Shown piece by piece: positions 15,704 to 25,334 of a stretch of DNA of 64,000 nt (position 1 is its first letter; every line of letters starts with the position of its first letter). The translations under genes were made by a program, and so were the position numbers. Origin of the DNA: Mycolicibacterium elephantis DSM 44368 (GTDB lineage: Bacteria > Actinomycetota > Actinomycetes > Mycobacteriales > Mycobacteriaceae); NCBI RefSeq assembly GCF_004014805.1, contig NZ_ATDN01000004.1, forward strand, positions 62,001 through 126,000, written 5' to 3'. The notes under the pieces were generated by a model. It was not told the DNA's origin and did no database searches. It was given only the letters and a program-made list of their open reading frames with translations.

Positions 15704-16162
15704 ATGTTAGGTAACCCGCTGACGTGGGACGACCTGCCGTGGTTGCGGTCGCTCACCGACCTGCCCCTCATCGCCAAGGGCATCTGCCATCCCGACGACG
15801 CGCGACGCGCCAAGGACGGCGGCGTGGACGCCATCTACTGCTCCAACCACGGCGGTCGGCAGGCCAACGGCGGAATTCCGGCGATCGACTGCCTGCCGGC
15901 GGTGGTCGACGCCGCCGACGGGCTACCGGTGTGGTTCGACTCCGGAATCCGCAGCGGCACCGACATCGTCAAGGCGCTCGCGCTGGGCGCCGACGCGGTC
16001 GCCATCGGAAGGCCCTACGTCTACGGCCTCGCGCTGGGCGGTGTCGACGGCATCGTGCACGTGCTGCGGTCGCTGCTGGCCGAGGCCGACGTGACCATGG
16101 CCGTCGACGGCTACCGCTCGCTGAAAGAACTAACCCCGGAGGCGATGCGGCGCGTCACCTGA
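15704..16162 (+). pseudogene. Lactate 2-monooxygenase-type FMN oxidase, 3' part
   Basis: From the core at 15713 the frame gives 149 residues of the C-terminal half of the oxidase: [20 protein letters not shown], the catalytic His in [13 protein letters not shown], the FMN phosphate-binding [19 protein letters not shown] and the terminal [17 protein letters not shown]. This matches the M. smegmatis lactate 2-monooxygenase C-terminus closely. Upstream, the first few codons (ATG at 15704) belong to the inserted DNA. Without the FMN-binding N-terminal half it should be inactive. Precise excision would rebuild the gene without any scar. Confidence 0.93.
15713..15718. other. attR core
   Basis: AACCCG at the right junction, in the same codon phase (Asn-Pro) as at 4897-4902. 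Reconstructed attP, made from the element-side flanks, has imperfectly matching arms: CCCT and CAATnTT on the left (15694-15708) against AAGATTG and AGGG on the right (4903-4917), about a ten-base centre. Confidence 0.8.
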
Positions 16163-16194
16163 CACCCGCGGTCGTGTCTGCGACGGTAAGGGGC

Positions 16195-17097
16195 GTGGAG
16201 GCGATCCTCGAGGAGTTCGACGAGTACCTCGCGCTGCAGTGCGGGCGCTCCGAACACACCCGCCGCGCATACCTCGGTGACCTGCGGTCGCTGTTCGACT
16301 TCGCTGACCAGCAGATCGCCGAGATGGGCCTGGACGCGCTGACGCTGCCGCTGCTGCGCTCCTGGCTGGCCGCGCAGGCGACCGCGGGTGCGGCCCGCAC
16401 GACGCTGGCCAGGCGCACGTCGTCGGTCAAGACGTTCACCGCGTGGGCGGTGCGGCGCGGGCTGATCGCCACCGATCCGGCGGTCCGCCTGCAGGTGCCC
16501 AAGGCCCGGCGCACCCTTCCGTCGGTGCTGCGTCAAGACCAGGCGCTCGACGCCATGGCTGCCGCGAAATCCGGTGCCCAACAAGGCGACCCGCTCGCAC
16601 TGCGGGACCGGCTGATCGTCGAGCTGTTGTACGCCACCGGAATCCGGGTCAGCGAGCTGTGCGGACTGGACCTCGACGACGTCGACACGTCGCGGCGGTT
16701 GCTGCGCGTACTGGGCAAGGGCAACAAACAGCGCACCGTCCCCTTCGGCGTGCCGGCGCAGACCGCGCTGACGGCGTGGCTGGCCGACGGGCGCCCCGCG
16801 TTGGCCACCGCCGATTCCGGGCCTGCGCTGCTGTTGGGCGCGCGGGGCCGCCGCCTGGACCCGCGGCAGGCCCGCACCGTCGTGCACCAGACGATCGCCG
16901 CCGTCGACGGGGCACCCGACATCGGCCCGCACGGGTTACGTCACAGCGCCGCCACGCACCTGCTCGAGGGCGGGGCGGACCTGCGCGTCGTACAGGAACT
17001 GCTGGGCCATTCCACACTGGCGACCACACAGCTCTACACCCACGTCACCGTCGCCCGGCTGCGCGCCGTGCACGACCAGGCCCACCCCCGCGCGTGA
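16195..17097 (+). CDS. xerC: Tyrosine recombinase XerC
   Basis: A 300-residue chromosome dimer-resolution recombinase. The N-terminal SAM-like domain ([20 protein letters not shown]) and the catalytic domain are complete: Arg in [12 protein letters not shown], Lys in VLGKGNKQR, the [15 protein letters not shown] box, and the nucleophile Tyr in TTQLYTHV. The GTG at 16195 is used because it gives [11 protein letters not shown], equal in frame and length to Rv2894c; an upstream GTG at 16174 has no better ribosome site. It is a housekeeping gene and not the integrase of the satellite. Confidence 0.95.
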   Translation: MEAILEEFDEYLALQCGRSEHTRRAYLGDLRSLFDFADQQIAEMGLDALTLPLLRSWLAAQATAGAARTTLARRTSSVKTFTAWAVRRGLIATDPAVRLQVPKARRTLPSVLRQDQALDAMAAAKSGAQQGDPLALRDRLIVELLYATGIRVSELCGLDLDDVDTSRRLLRVLGKGNKQRTVPFGVPAQTALTAWLADGRPALATADSGPALLLGARGRRLDPRQARTVVHQTIAAVDGAPDIGPHGLRHSAATHLLEGGADLRVVQELLGHSTLATTQLYTHVTVARLRAVHDQAHPRA

Positions 17098-17112
17098 TTC
17101 GGCTGGCCGAGC

Positions 17113-18081
17113 TCAACGCAACCGGTTGATCACCTCGGCGATGTCGGGCATTGCCGAGGAGCGGCCCACCCATTCGTCGAACACCGTCCAGTAGCTCACC
17201 CCGAAGCGCTGTTGCCGCGCGACGAGCGTTTCGGCCATCTGGTCGTGCGTGCCGAGCAGCACGAAGGGGGAGTCCAACAACAGCTCCGGGGAGACGCCGC
17301 CGAACGTGGCGGCCAATTCGGCGGCCGCTGCCTCGCGATCGTCGGTGACGACCACGAACTGGATGAGCGCGTTGAGTTCGACGGCGTCGAACCGGTCGCC
17401 GGCCGCCTCGCGCACCACCGTGATCCGGTTCTCCAGTCCCGTGGCGTCGAAGTGTGTCAAGTTCACCTTCGTGGCGTCGCGGTTGTGGCTGAACCCGGCC
17501 AGCCCCGCGATGTCGGCGACGCGGCCGGCCAACCGCAGTACCCGGGTTCCGTTGCCGCCCACCAGGATCGGCACCCGAACGCCGGGCGCCGCGACCAGCG
17601 ATCCGGCCCCGGCGTGCACCCGGTAGTGGGCGCCGTCGACGTCGACGGGCTCACCGGCCAGCAGCGACCGGATCACCTGCACCGACTCGACCAGTCGGTC
17701 GACCCGTACCTGACCCGAGTCGAAAGGGATGCCGGCGGCGTCGTATTCGGACTTCATGTGCCCGGCGCCCAGCCCGAGTTCGAAGCGGCCGCCGGAAACC
17801 GCTGCGACGGTGGCTGTTTCGCGGGCGACCTCGACCGGATGACGCAGGTCGTTGTTCAGCACCAGCGTGCCGGTGCGCAGTCGGGTGGTGGCGGTGGCGG
17901 CCGCGGCGGCCCCGGCGAACGGCGAGAGCGACGCGACGAGATGGTCGGGGATCGTCAGCACGTCGAAGCCGGCGTCCTCGACCGCGACGGCGAACTCGGC
18001 CAACCCCGGGCCGCGGGGTAGCGCCGTGTGCAGGCCGAACCGGAGCGGGCGGGTGCGGTGCGCATCGGATGCGACGGTCAT
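17113..18081 (-). CDS. F420-dependent LLM-class oxidoreductase
   Basis: A 322-residue luciferase-like TIM-barrel enzyme of the actinobacterial F420 group. The N-terminus (LRFGLHTALP) and EDAGFDVLTIPDHL are typical, as are TGTLVLNNDLRHPVEVAR, GGRFELGLGAGHMKSEYDAA and VPILVGGNGTR. It corresponds in position to Rv2893. The ATG at 18081 is chosen as the start; the frame is open further upstream but that stretch crosses a strong hairpin (18111-18176) and is not protein-like. It is transcribed convergently with xerC. The substrate is unknown. Confidence 0.9.
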   Translation of the reverse strand: MTVASDAHRTRPLRFGLHTALPRGPGLAEFAVAVEDAGFDVLTIPDHLVASLSPFAGAAAAATATTRLRTGTLVLNNDLRHPVEVARETATVAAVSGGRFELGLGAGHMKSEYDAAGIPFDSGQVRVDRLVESVQVIRSLLAGEPVDVDGAHYRVHAGAGSLVAAPGVRVPILVGGNGTRVLRLAGRVADIAGLAGFSHNRDATKVNLTHFDATGLENRITVVREAAGDRFDAVELNALIQFVVVTDDREAAAAELAATFGGVSPELLLDSPFVLLGTHDQMAETLVARQQRFGVSYWTVFDEWVGRSSAMPDIAEVINRLR

Positions 18082-18110
18082 GGTCGCGACGGTAGGCGCT
18101 CGCAGGCGCC

Positions 18111-18176
18111 GTCGCGAGCGTGCGCAAAATTGCGGAAAACCCCGGCGTGTCGCCCTCGGACACGCACGCTCGCGAC
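18111..18176 (-). terminator. Intergenic hairpin between the M23 and LLM genes
   Basis: GTCGCGAGCGTGCG (18111-18124) pairs perfectly over 14 bases with CGCACGCTCGCGAC (18163-18176). It lies just after the end of the leftward M23 gene and before the LLM start. There is no clear T tract on either side, so it is either an intrinsic terminator of the mycobacterial kind or a dispersed palindrome. Confidence 0.55.
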
Positions 18177-18191
18177 AAGAGGGGTTCGCGC

Positions 18192-18674
18192 TCAAACGGG
18201 TTTGAGGCGGATCGGTGTGGTGGCGAGCAGACCCAGCGGGTCGACGTAGTCCGCGCGCGACGCGGGGCCCCACATCGCACCCCAGTGCAGGCAGGCCGCC
18301 GCCGGGCAGCCGGCGTGGCCGGCCTCGAGGGCGCCGATCGCCATACCGGCGTCGACCCGCTGCCCGACGCGCACGGCCGGCCGCACCGGTTCGTAGCTGG
18401 TGCGCAGACCGCCGGGGTGCGCGATCGACACCAGCGCCCGGCCGGCCAGCTCACCGGCGAACACCACCGTGCCCGCGGCCGCGGCATACACGGTCTGGTC
18501 CGTCGAACCGGCCAGGTCCACACCGCGGTGGCCGCGCTGCCAATTCGGCGACGGGGCGTCGAACGAGCGGGTCACCGCGGGTCGCGGCTGCAGCGGCCAC
18601 CGCAACCGCTCACCGTCGGCGCCCGCAGGCGCCGCCCACACCAGCGCCGCGGCCACCAGTGCGAGCCACCGCAT
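18192..18674 (-). CDS. Exported M23/LytM-like protein
   Basis: A 160-residue exported protein with a signal peptide ([19 protein letters not shown]) and an M23 (LytM) fold: [10 protein letters not shown] carries the first His and Asp of the zinc site, [15 protein letters not shown] is the usual core strand, and CLHWGAMWG marks the end. Active M23 endopeptidases have His-x-His at the last motif; here the first of these is Cys (C-L-H), so peptidoglycan hydrolase activity is doubtful. It corresponds to Rv2891 next to rpsB. It may be a non-catalytic binding or activator protein like other degenerate LytM factors. Confidence 0.87.
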   Translation of the reverse strand: MRWLALVAAALVWAAPAGADGERLRWPLQPRPAVTRSFDAPSPNWQRGHRGVDLAGSTDQTVYAAAAGTVVFAGELAGRALVSIAHPGGLRTSYEPVRPAVRVGQRVDAGMAIGALEAGHAGCPAAACLHWGAMWGPASRADYVDPLGLLATTPIRLKPV

Positions 18675-18959
18675 CGGCCCAGCTCAGCTCATCGTGGGCA
18701 AACCACGCCAGGTCTCGGCGGCGATCTGTGGATCAGCAGGTCGCTGTGGAAAAAGCACCCCTTCAGACGGTGTAAACTTGCTAACCGCAGCTCGCGCGAG
18801 CGGGCTGACTTCGCGTGTCTGCGCCACGACCCGGTTCTTCAAGGTCGTATCCCGGATGCCGTCGGTCCCGTTTCCAGACGGGTCTGGCATTCCGAGCGGG
18901 CACCAGGGCTCGGCGTCACCCGGCGTCGGGCGACAACCGACGAAAAAGGAATAGCCGAC
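18675..18959 (+). promoter_or_regulatory. Leader region of rpsB-tsf
   Basis: A 285-base gap between the divergent M23 gene and rpsB. TAAACT at 18773-18778 fits a mycobacterial -10 (TAnnnT), which would leave a leader of about 180 bases. An inverted element (CGTTTCCAGACGG around 18868) lies in that leader. Long leaders before rpsB are known in bacteria for autoregulation by S2; no specific RNA family is recognised here. AAGGA at 18946-18950 is the ribosome site. Confidence 0.4.
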
Positions 18960-19829
18960 ATGGCTGTCGTAACCATGAAGCAGCTGCTTGACAGCGGCAC
19001 CCACTTCGGGCACCAGACCCGTCGCTGGAATCCCAAGATGAAGCGGTTCATCTTCACCGACCGCAATGGCATCTACATCATCGACCTGCAGCAGACGCTG
19101 ACCTACATCGACAAGGCGTACGAGTTCGTCAAGGAGACCGTCGCCCACGGCGGAACGATCCTGTTCGTCGGCACCAAGAAGCAGGCGCAGGAGGCGATCG
19201 CCGAAGAGGCCACCCGCGTCGGCATGCCCTACGTGAACCAGCGCTGGCTGGGCGGCATGCTCACCAACTTCTCCACCGTGCACAAGCGGCTGCAGCGCCT
19301 CAAGGAGCTCGAGGCGATGGAGCAGACCGGTGGCTTCGAGGGCCGCACCAAGAAAGAAATCCTGATGCTGACCCGGGAGAAGAACAAGCTCGAGCGCAGC
19401 CTCGGCGGTATCCGGGACATGCAGAAGGTGCCGTCGGCGATCTGGGTCGTGGACACCAACAAGGAGCACCTCGCCGTCGCCGAGGCCCGCAAGCTGAACA
19501 TCCCGATCATCGCGATCCTCGACACCAACTGCGATCCCGATCTCGTGGACTACCCGATCCCGGGTAACGACGACGCGATCCGCTCGGCCGCGTTGCTGAC
19601 CAAGGTGATCGCCGCCGCGGTCGCCGAGGGGCTGCAGGCCCGGGCCGGTGTGGGACGTGACGGCGACAAGCCGGACGCCACGGGCGCCGAACCGCTGGCC
19701 GAGTGGGAGCAGGAACTGCTGGCCTCCGCGACCGCACCGGCGGCCACGGCGTCCCCGACCGCGGCCGGTGCCGAGCCGGGCACCCCGGAGGCCGACGTCC
19801 AGACCGAACCGAAGACTCCAGAGGCTTAG
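18960..19829 (+). CDS. rpsB: 30S ribosomal protein S2
   Basis: A 289-residue S2 protein starting [20 protein letters not shown], with the family segments [36 protein letters not shown] and [20 protein letters not shown]. The C-terminal 60 residues form an Ala/Pro/Glu-rich tail that is longer than in E. coli and usual in mycobacteria. The ATG follows AAGGA by nine bases. The gene is the first of the rpsB-tsf unit, twelve bases before tsf. Confidence 0.98.
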   Translation: MAVVTMKQLLDSGTHFGHQTRRWNPKMKRFIFTDRNGIYIIDLQQTLTYIDKAYEFVKETVAHGGTILFVGTKKQAQEAIAEEATRVGMPYVNQRWLGGMLTNFSTVHKRLQRLKELEAMEQTGGFEGRTKKEILMLTREKNKLERSLGGIRDMQKVPSAIWVVDTNKEHLAVAEARKLNIPIIAILDTNCDPDLVDYPIPGNDDAIRSAALLTKVIAAAVAEGLQARAGVGRDGDKPDATGAEPLAEWEQELLASATAPAATASPTAAGAEPGTPEADVQTEPKTPEA

Positions 19830-19841
19830 GGAGAGCTGAAC

Positions 19842-20669
19842 ATGGCTAACTACACCGCTGCCGACGTCAAGCGACTGCGGGAGCTGACCGGCGCCGGCAT
19901 GCTCGACAGCAAGAACGCGCTGGTCGAGGCCGACGGCGATTTCGACAAGGCCGTCGAGCTGCTGCGCATCAAGGGCGCCAAGGACGTCGGTAAGCGCGCC
20001 GAGCGGGCCACCGCCGAGGGCCTGGTCGCCGCCAAGGACGGCGCGCTGATCGAGCTGAACTGCGAGACCGACTTCGTGGCGAAGAACGCCGAGTTCCAGG
20101 AGGTCGCCGACAAGATCGTCGCCGCGGCCGCCGCGACGAAGGCCAACGACGTCGACACGCTCAAGGCCGCTCGCATTTCCGCCGATTCGGCGGCCCCTAC
20201 CGTCGAGCAGGTCATCGCCGACCTGTCGGCCAAGATCGGCGAGAAGCTCGAGCTGCGCCGCGTGGCGTACTTCGACGGCACCGTCGAGACCTACCTGCAC
20301 AAGCGGGCCGCCGACCTGCCGCCGGCCGTCGGCGTGCTGGTCGAGTACGAGGGCGCCGACAAGGACGCCGCGCACGCCGTCGCGCTGCAGATCGCCGCGC
20401 TGAAGGCCAAGTACCTGACCCGCGAGGACGTGCCCGAGGACGTGGTCGCCAACGAGCGCCGCATCGCCGAGGAGACCGCCCGCAACGAGGGCAAGCCCGA
20501 GCAGGCACTGCCCAAGATCGTCGAGGGCCGCCTGAACGGGTTCTTCAAGGACGTCGTGCTGCTCGACCAGCCGTCGGTGTCCGACAACAAGAAGACCGTC
20601 AAGGCACTGCTCGACGAGGCCGGGGTGAAGGTCACCCGGTTCGCGCGCTTCGAGGTCGGCCAGGCCTAA
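19842..20669 (+). CDS. tsf: Translation elongation factor Ts
   Basis: A 275-residue EF-Ts, the nucleotide exchange factor for EF-Tu. The N-terminal UBA-like domain reads [20 protein letters not shown], followed by the EF-Tu-contacting TDFVAKN motif near residue 78 and the paired core subdomains, ending [21 protein letters not shown] ribosome site precedes the ATG. Conserved order rpsB-tsf. Confidence 0.98.
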   Translation: MANYTAADVKRLRELTGAGMLDSKNALVEADGDFDKAVELLRIKGAKDVGKRAERATAEGLVAAKDGALIELNCETDFVAKNAEFQEVADKIVAAAAATKANDVDTLKAARISADSAAPTVEQVIADLSAKIGEKLELRRVAYFDGTVETYLHKRAADLPPAVGVLVEYEGADKDAAHAVALQIAALKAKYLTREDVPEDVVANERRIAEETARNEGKPEQALPKIVEGRLNGFFKDVVLLDQPSVSDNKKTVKALLDEAGVKVTRFARFEVGQA

Positions 20670-20737
20670 ACCGCTTACGGCTCACGCTTTCCGGACGCTC
20701 GCCTTCACGTGGCGGTACGAGTTGGTACCGTCACAGC

Positions 20738-22144
20738 ATGAAACGCATTTCCGCGTTCGGCGACGACGCCCTTGGTGACCTCGATGCCGTTGGTCTGGTC
20801 GACGCTCTTCGGGCGGGCACGGTGTCGGCGGCCGAGCTCGTCGAGGCTGCCATCGCCCGCACCGAGGCCGTCAACCCGGCCCTGAACGGGCTGGCCCACG
20901 AGGCGTTCGACCGCGCGCGTACCCGGGTGAACTCCTCACGGTCGTTCGGCGGCTACTTCGACGGCGTGCCGTCCTTTCTCAAGGACAACGTCGCCGTCGC
21001 CGGCATCCCGACGATGAGCGGCACCGACGCGTGGGATCCGCGGCCCGAACCGGCGCACGGCGCCTTCGCCAAGGGCTTCCTTTCGACCGGGCTCGTGCTG
21101 CTCGGCAAGACGCAGTTGTCGGAGTTCGGCTTCAGCGCCTCGGCTGAGCACCCCCGGCTGGGCCCGGTCCGCAACCCGTGGAACACTGACCACACCGCGG
21201 GGGCGTCCTCGTCGGGTTCGGCGGCCTTCGTCGCCGCCGGGGTGGTGCCGATCGCGCACGCCAACGACGGCGGCGGCTCGATCCGAATCCCGGCCGCCTG
21301 CAACGGGTTGGTCGGCCTCAAGCCGTCCCGCGGACGGTTGCCGCTGGACAAGGACATGCGCCAGATGCCGGTGCGTATCGTGGCCAACGGGGTGGTCAGC
21401 CGGTCGGTCCGCGACACCGCGGCGTTCTACCGGGAGATGGAACGGGCGTACGCCAACCCGAAGCTGCCCCCGATCGGCGACATCACCCACCCGGGTACGC
21501 AACGGCTACGGGTCGCGGTGTGCACGCGATCCATCTCGCGCGACGCCAGCCCCGAGGTGCGCGAGCTCACCCTCAAGACGGCGGCGCTGCTCGAGGAGCT
21601 GGGACACCGAGTCACCACGATCGACAACCCCGTCCCGCAGCGCTTCATGCACGACTTCCTGTTGTACTGGGCGTTTCTGGCGTTCGCGCTCGTGCGCGGC
21701 GGCCGTCGCACGTTCGGCCCGAGCTTCGACCGGACCCGGCTGGACAACCTGACCCTCGGGCTGGAGCGGCACGCGGGACGCAACCTGCACCGGTTGCCGC
21801 TGGCGATCGCGCGGCTGTCCCGGATCCGGCGGGTCACTTCGCGGCTGGCCGAGACCTACGACGTGGTGTTGACGCCGACGCTGGCCGACGTGACGCCGCC
21901 GATCGGCCACCTCGATCCCACTGCCGACTACGAACAGATCATCGATCGCCTGATCGACTGGGTGGCCTACACCCCGTTGCAGAACGCCTCCGGCGAGCCG
22001 GCCATCTCGTTGCCGCTCGCCGCGTCGGCGTCCGGGCTGCCGGTCGGCATGATGTTCGCCGCGCCGCTGGGGCAGGAGGCCCGGCTGCTCAGACTGGCCT
22101 ATGAGCTCGAACAGGCCCGGCCCTGGCCGAGTTTGAAGGCATGA
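20738..22144 (+). CDS. amiC: Amidase (amidase-signature family, AmiC-like)
   Basis: A 468-residue amidase-signature hydrolase. The Ser-cisSer-Lys triad is visible: Lys in PSFLKDNVAV (about residue 87), cis-Ser and nucleophile Ser in GASSSGSAAFVAAGVVPIAH, with GGGSIRIPAACNGLVGLKPS in the signature region. Such enzymes hydrolyse amides, including amide prodrugs in mycobacteria. It corresponds in position to Rv2888c (amiC) after tsf. The stop overlaps the methyltransferase start by ATGA. Confidence 0.93.
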   Translation: MKRISAFGDDALGDLDAVGLVDALRAGTVSAAELVEAAIARTEAVNPALNGLAHEAFDRARTRVNSSRSFGGYFDGVPSFLKDNVAVAGIPTMSGTDAWDPRPEPAHGAFAKGFLSTGLVLLGKTQLSEFGFSASAEHPRLGPVRNPWNTDHTAGASSSGSAAFVAAGVVPIAHANDGGGSIRIPAACNGLVGLKPSRGRLPLDKDMRQMPVRIVANGVVSRSVRDTAAFYREMERAYANPKLPPIGDITHPGTQRLRVAVCTRSISRDASPEVRELTLKTAALLEELGHRVTTIDNPVPQRFMHDFLLYWAFLAFALVRGGRRTFGPSFDRTRLDNLTLGLERHAGRNLHRLPLAIARLSRIRRVTSRLAETYDVVLTPTLADVTPPIGHLDPTADYEQIIDRLIDWVAYTPLQNASGEPAISLPLAASASGLPVGMMFAAPLGQEARLLRLAYELEQARPWPSLKA

Positions 22145-22908
22145 CCCGCGACTACGTCTTCGAGCAGGACTTCGCGCACGAGCGCGAACGGCTGCGGGGC
22201 ATGGAGGCGCTGTGGGACGCGGGCAGCCAGGCCCTGCTTGACGAGCTCGGTGTCGGCGCCGGATGGAACTGCCTGGAGGTCGGGGCGGGCGGGGGCTCGA
22301 TGGTCGAGTGGACGGCGGGCCGCGGCGCCACGGTCACCGCCGTCGACATCGACACCCGTTTCATCGATCACCTGGCATCCGACTCGATCACCGTGCGCCA
22401 CATCGATATTCGTGAAGACGAGCTTCCGCGATCCGAGTTCGAGCTGGTGCACTCCCGTCTGGTCCTGGAACACCTCGCCGATCGCAGGCAGATCCTCGAC
22501 CGGCTGGCCGCCACGCTGCGGCCCGGCGGCTGGATCGTCCTCGAGGACTACGACTGGGGCAGCTTCGGTTTCGACGACGAGCACGACGGCTTCGCCGAGG
22601 TCTCCACCGCGGTGCTGGAGTTCATGCAGCGCCGCGGCTTCGCGCCCGACTACGGCCGCCGCGTGATCGGCGACATCGTCGACGCGGGTTTCGTCGATGT
22701 CCGCGGCGAGGGGAGGGTCCGCGTGATCGACTCCAGTTCACCGGGTTTCGACTTCTTCCGGTTGACGTTCGAAAGCCTTCGCCAGGCACTTGTCGATGAG
22801 GGCCTGCTCTCCGCCGAGGCCGCGGCGGCCGCCTCGGCCCGGTTCGCCGAGGACGTCCGGGTGACCACGCCGTTGATGATGGCCGGAATCGGCCGTCGCC
22901 CCGGCTGA
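22141..22908 (+). CDS. Class I SAM-dependent methyltransferase
   Basis: A 255-residue methyltransferase. Motif I is LEVGAGGGSMVEWTAGRGA near residue 42, the acidic residue after the second strand is in VTAVDIDTRF, and motif IV/post-I appear as LVHSRLVLEHLADR and LRPGGWIVLEDYDWG. The fold and the EHLAD box are typical of small-molecule methyltransferases. It is translationally coupled to the amidase gene, so the two products may act on the same compound; this is inference from coupling. Confidence 0.88.
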   Translation: MTRDYVFEQDFAHERERLRGMEALWDAGSQALLDELGVGAGWNCLEVGAGGGSMVEWTAGRGATVTAVDIDTRFIDHLASDSITVRHIDIREDELPRSEFELVHSRLVLEHLADRRQILDRLAATLRPGGWIVLEDYDWGSFGFDDEHDGFAEVSTAVLEFMQRRGFAPDYGRRVIGDIVDAGFVDVRGEGRVRVIDSSSPGFDFFRLTFESLRQALVDEGLLSAEAAAAASARFAEDVRVTTPLMMAGIGRRPG

Positions 22909-22909
22909 C

Positions 22910-24037
22910 TCAGCCGCCGATCTCGCGGCAGACCTTCGCGGTCGCGCGGGTCAGCGCGGCGGCGCCTTCGCGCAGCGCTTGCTCGATCGGTGTTCCTTCG
23001 GCGGTGATCGCGACCAACCGGTCCACGCCGTAGTCGAACAACACCGACGCGTCGGGGGTGACGCGGCCGGCGAAGATCACCACCTGGGCTCCGGCCTTCA
23101 CCGCCAGCTGTGCGACACCGAAAGGTGTTTTGCCCATGACGGTTTGGGCGTCGACGCTGCCTTCGCCGGTGAACACCCAGTCGGCGCCGTGCAGCGCTCG
23201 CTCGAGGCCGACGGTTCGCGCGACCTCCTCGACACCGGGCCTGATCTCCGCCCCGAGAAATTCGGCGAGCGCAAAGCCCAGACCGCCCGCCGCGCCGGCC
23301 CCCGGACGGTGCGGCTCCGACCGGCCCAGCGTCGTCGCCGTGACGGCAGCCAGCCGCGACAGCGCCGAATCCAGCCGCTGCACATCGGCGGCGCTCGCGC
23401 CCTTCTGCGGGCCGAACACCGCGCTGGCGCCCGTCGGCCCCAGCAGGGGAGCGGTGACATCGGATGCGACGCGAATCCGCACGTCGCGCAATCGTGGATC
23501 CAGTCCGGAGACATCGATGCGGTCGAGCTGCTGCAGCGCGGCGCCGCCGGGCTCCAGCGGGTTTCCGGCGGCGTCGGTCATCACCGCGCCGAGCGCGACG
23601 AGCATGCCCGCGCCGCCGTCGTTGGTGGCCGATCCACCCAGCCCGACGAGGAAGTCCTCCGCACCGCGATCCAGGGCCGATCGGATGAGTTCACCGACAC
23701 CGAAGCTGCTGGCGCGCAGTACGTCTCGCTGCTCAACGGGGATGCGCTCCAAACCGGCCGCCGCCGCGATCTCGATCACCGCCAGCTGACGCAGCGGCAC
23801 GTAACCGTAGGTGGCGGTCACCGGCCTGCCGAGGGCGTCTTGAACGACCGCCTCGACGCGCTGGCCGTGCAGGGCGTCGACGACGGCATCGACGGTGCCC
23901 TCGCCGCCGTCGGCCATGGGCATCTCGATGCACTCGGCGTCGGGCAGCACCGCCTGTACGCCTGCGCGCATCGCGGCCACCGCCTGTGACGCGGTCATCG
24001 ACTCCTTGAACGAGTCAGGCGCCAGGACGATCTTCAT
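22910..24037 (-). CDS. glxK: Glycerate kinase (GarK/GlxK family)
   Basis: A 375-residue glycerate kinase of the type-1 family. It starts MKIVLAPDSFKESMTASQA, contains the MPMADGGEGTVDAVV motif, VGLGGSATNDGGAGMLVALG near residue 125, and PGAGAAGGLGFALAEFLGA. The enzyme makes 2- or 3-phosphoglycerate from glycerate. An ATG nine bases further upstream (24046) would add three residues; the inner one is chosen because it begins directly at the first strand. Convergent with the methyltransferase, with two bases between stops. Confidence 0.93.
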   Translation of the reverse strand: MKIVLAPDSFKESMTASQAVAAMRAGVQAVLPDAECIEMPMADGGEGTVDAVVDALHGQRVEAVVQDALGRPVTATYGYVPLRQLAVIEIAAAAGLERIPVEQRDVLRASSFGVGELIRSALDRGAEDFLVGLGGSATNDGGAGMLVALGAVMTDAAGNPLEPGGAALQQLDRIDVSGLDPRLRDVRIRVASDVTAPLLGPTGASAVFGPQKGASAADVQRLDSALSRLAAVTATTLGRSEPHRPGAGAAGGLGFALAEFLGAEIRPGVEEVARTVGLERALHGADWVFTGEGSVDAQTVMGKTPFGVAQLAVKAGAQVVIFAGRVTPDASVLFDYGVDRLVAITAEGTPIEQALREGAAALTRATAKVCREIGG

Positions 24038-24075
24038 CGCCACCATTGTGACTGTCGCCCCGTTGGCGCGCAGAC

Positions 24076-25255
<1,180 letters not shown>

Positions 25256-25334
25256 CCACACCGACCCCGCAGCGCCGGGACGGCCGCCATGAGGCAGGAT
25301 GAGGGGAACTCAGCGAGGACCTCGAAGGAGTCGG

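Larger units (their letters stand above)
4897..15718. mobile_element. Integrated capsid-forming phage satellite (tailless prophage-like element)
   Basis: The element lies between two AACCCG copies in the halves of the lactate 2-monooxygenase gene; the distance between the copies is 10,816 bp. It encodes a serine integrase at the right end, a replication-initiator-like gene with iterons, small unknown genes, two HNH-type proteins, and a head module of terminase large subunit, portal, scaffold, major capsid and connector. No tail, tape-measure, baseplate, lysis or recognisable repressor gene is present, and there are no large gaps where they could be hidden. Base composition is visibly less GC-rich than the flanks, especially at 5480-5760. 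M. tuberculosis phiRv1 and phiRv2 have similar size and content, and cf-PICI satellites share this tail-free design. Confidence 0.9.

Noticed and set aside
16195..17097. XerC as integrase of the neighbouring element
   Set aside because: It is the chromosomal XerC in its usual place; the element has its own serine integrase and a junction 480 bases away.
18120..18959. Upstream extension of the rpsB frame by 280 codons
   Set aside because: It crosses the opposite M23 gene and the leader; S2 proteins start at [10 protein letters not shown] and a ribosome site is in place there.
18684..20375. Long leftward open frame of 563 codons opposite rpsB-tsf
   Set aside because: It is antisense to two clear ribosomal/elongation genes, is Gly/Arg/Val-rich, and follows from the GC-rich third codon positions of the real genes.
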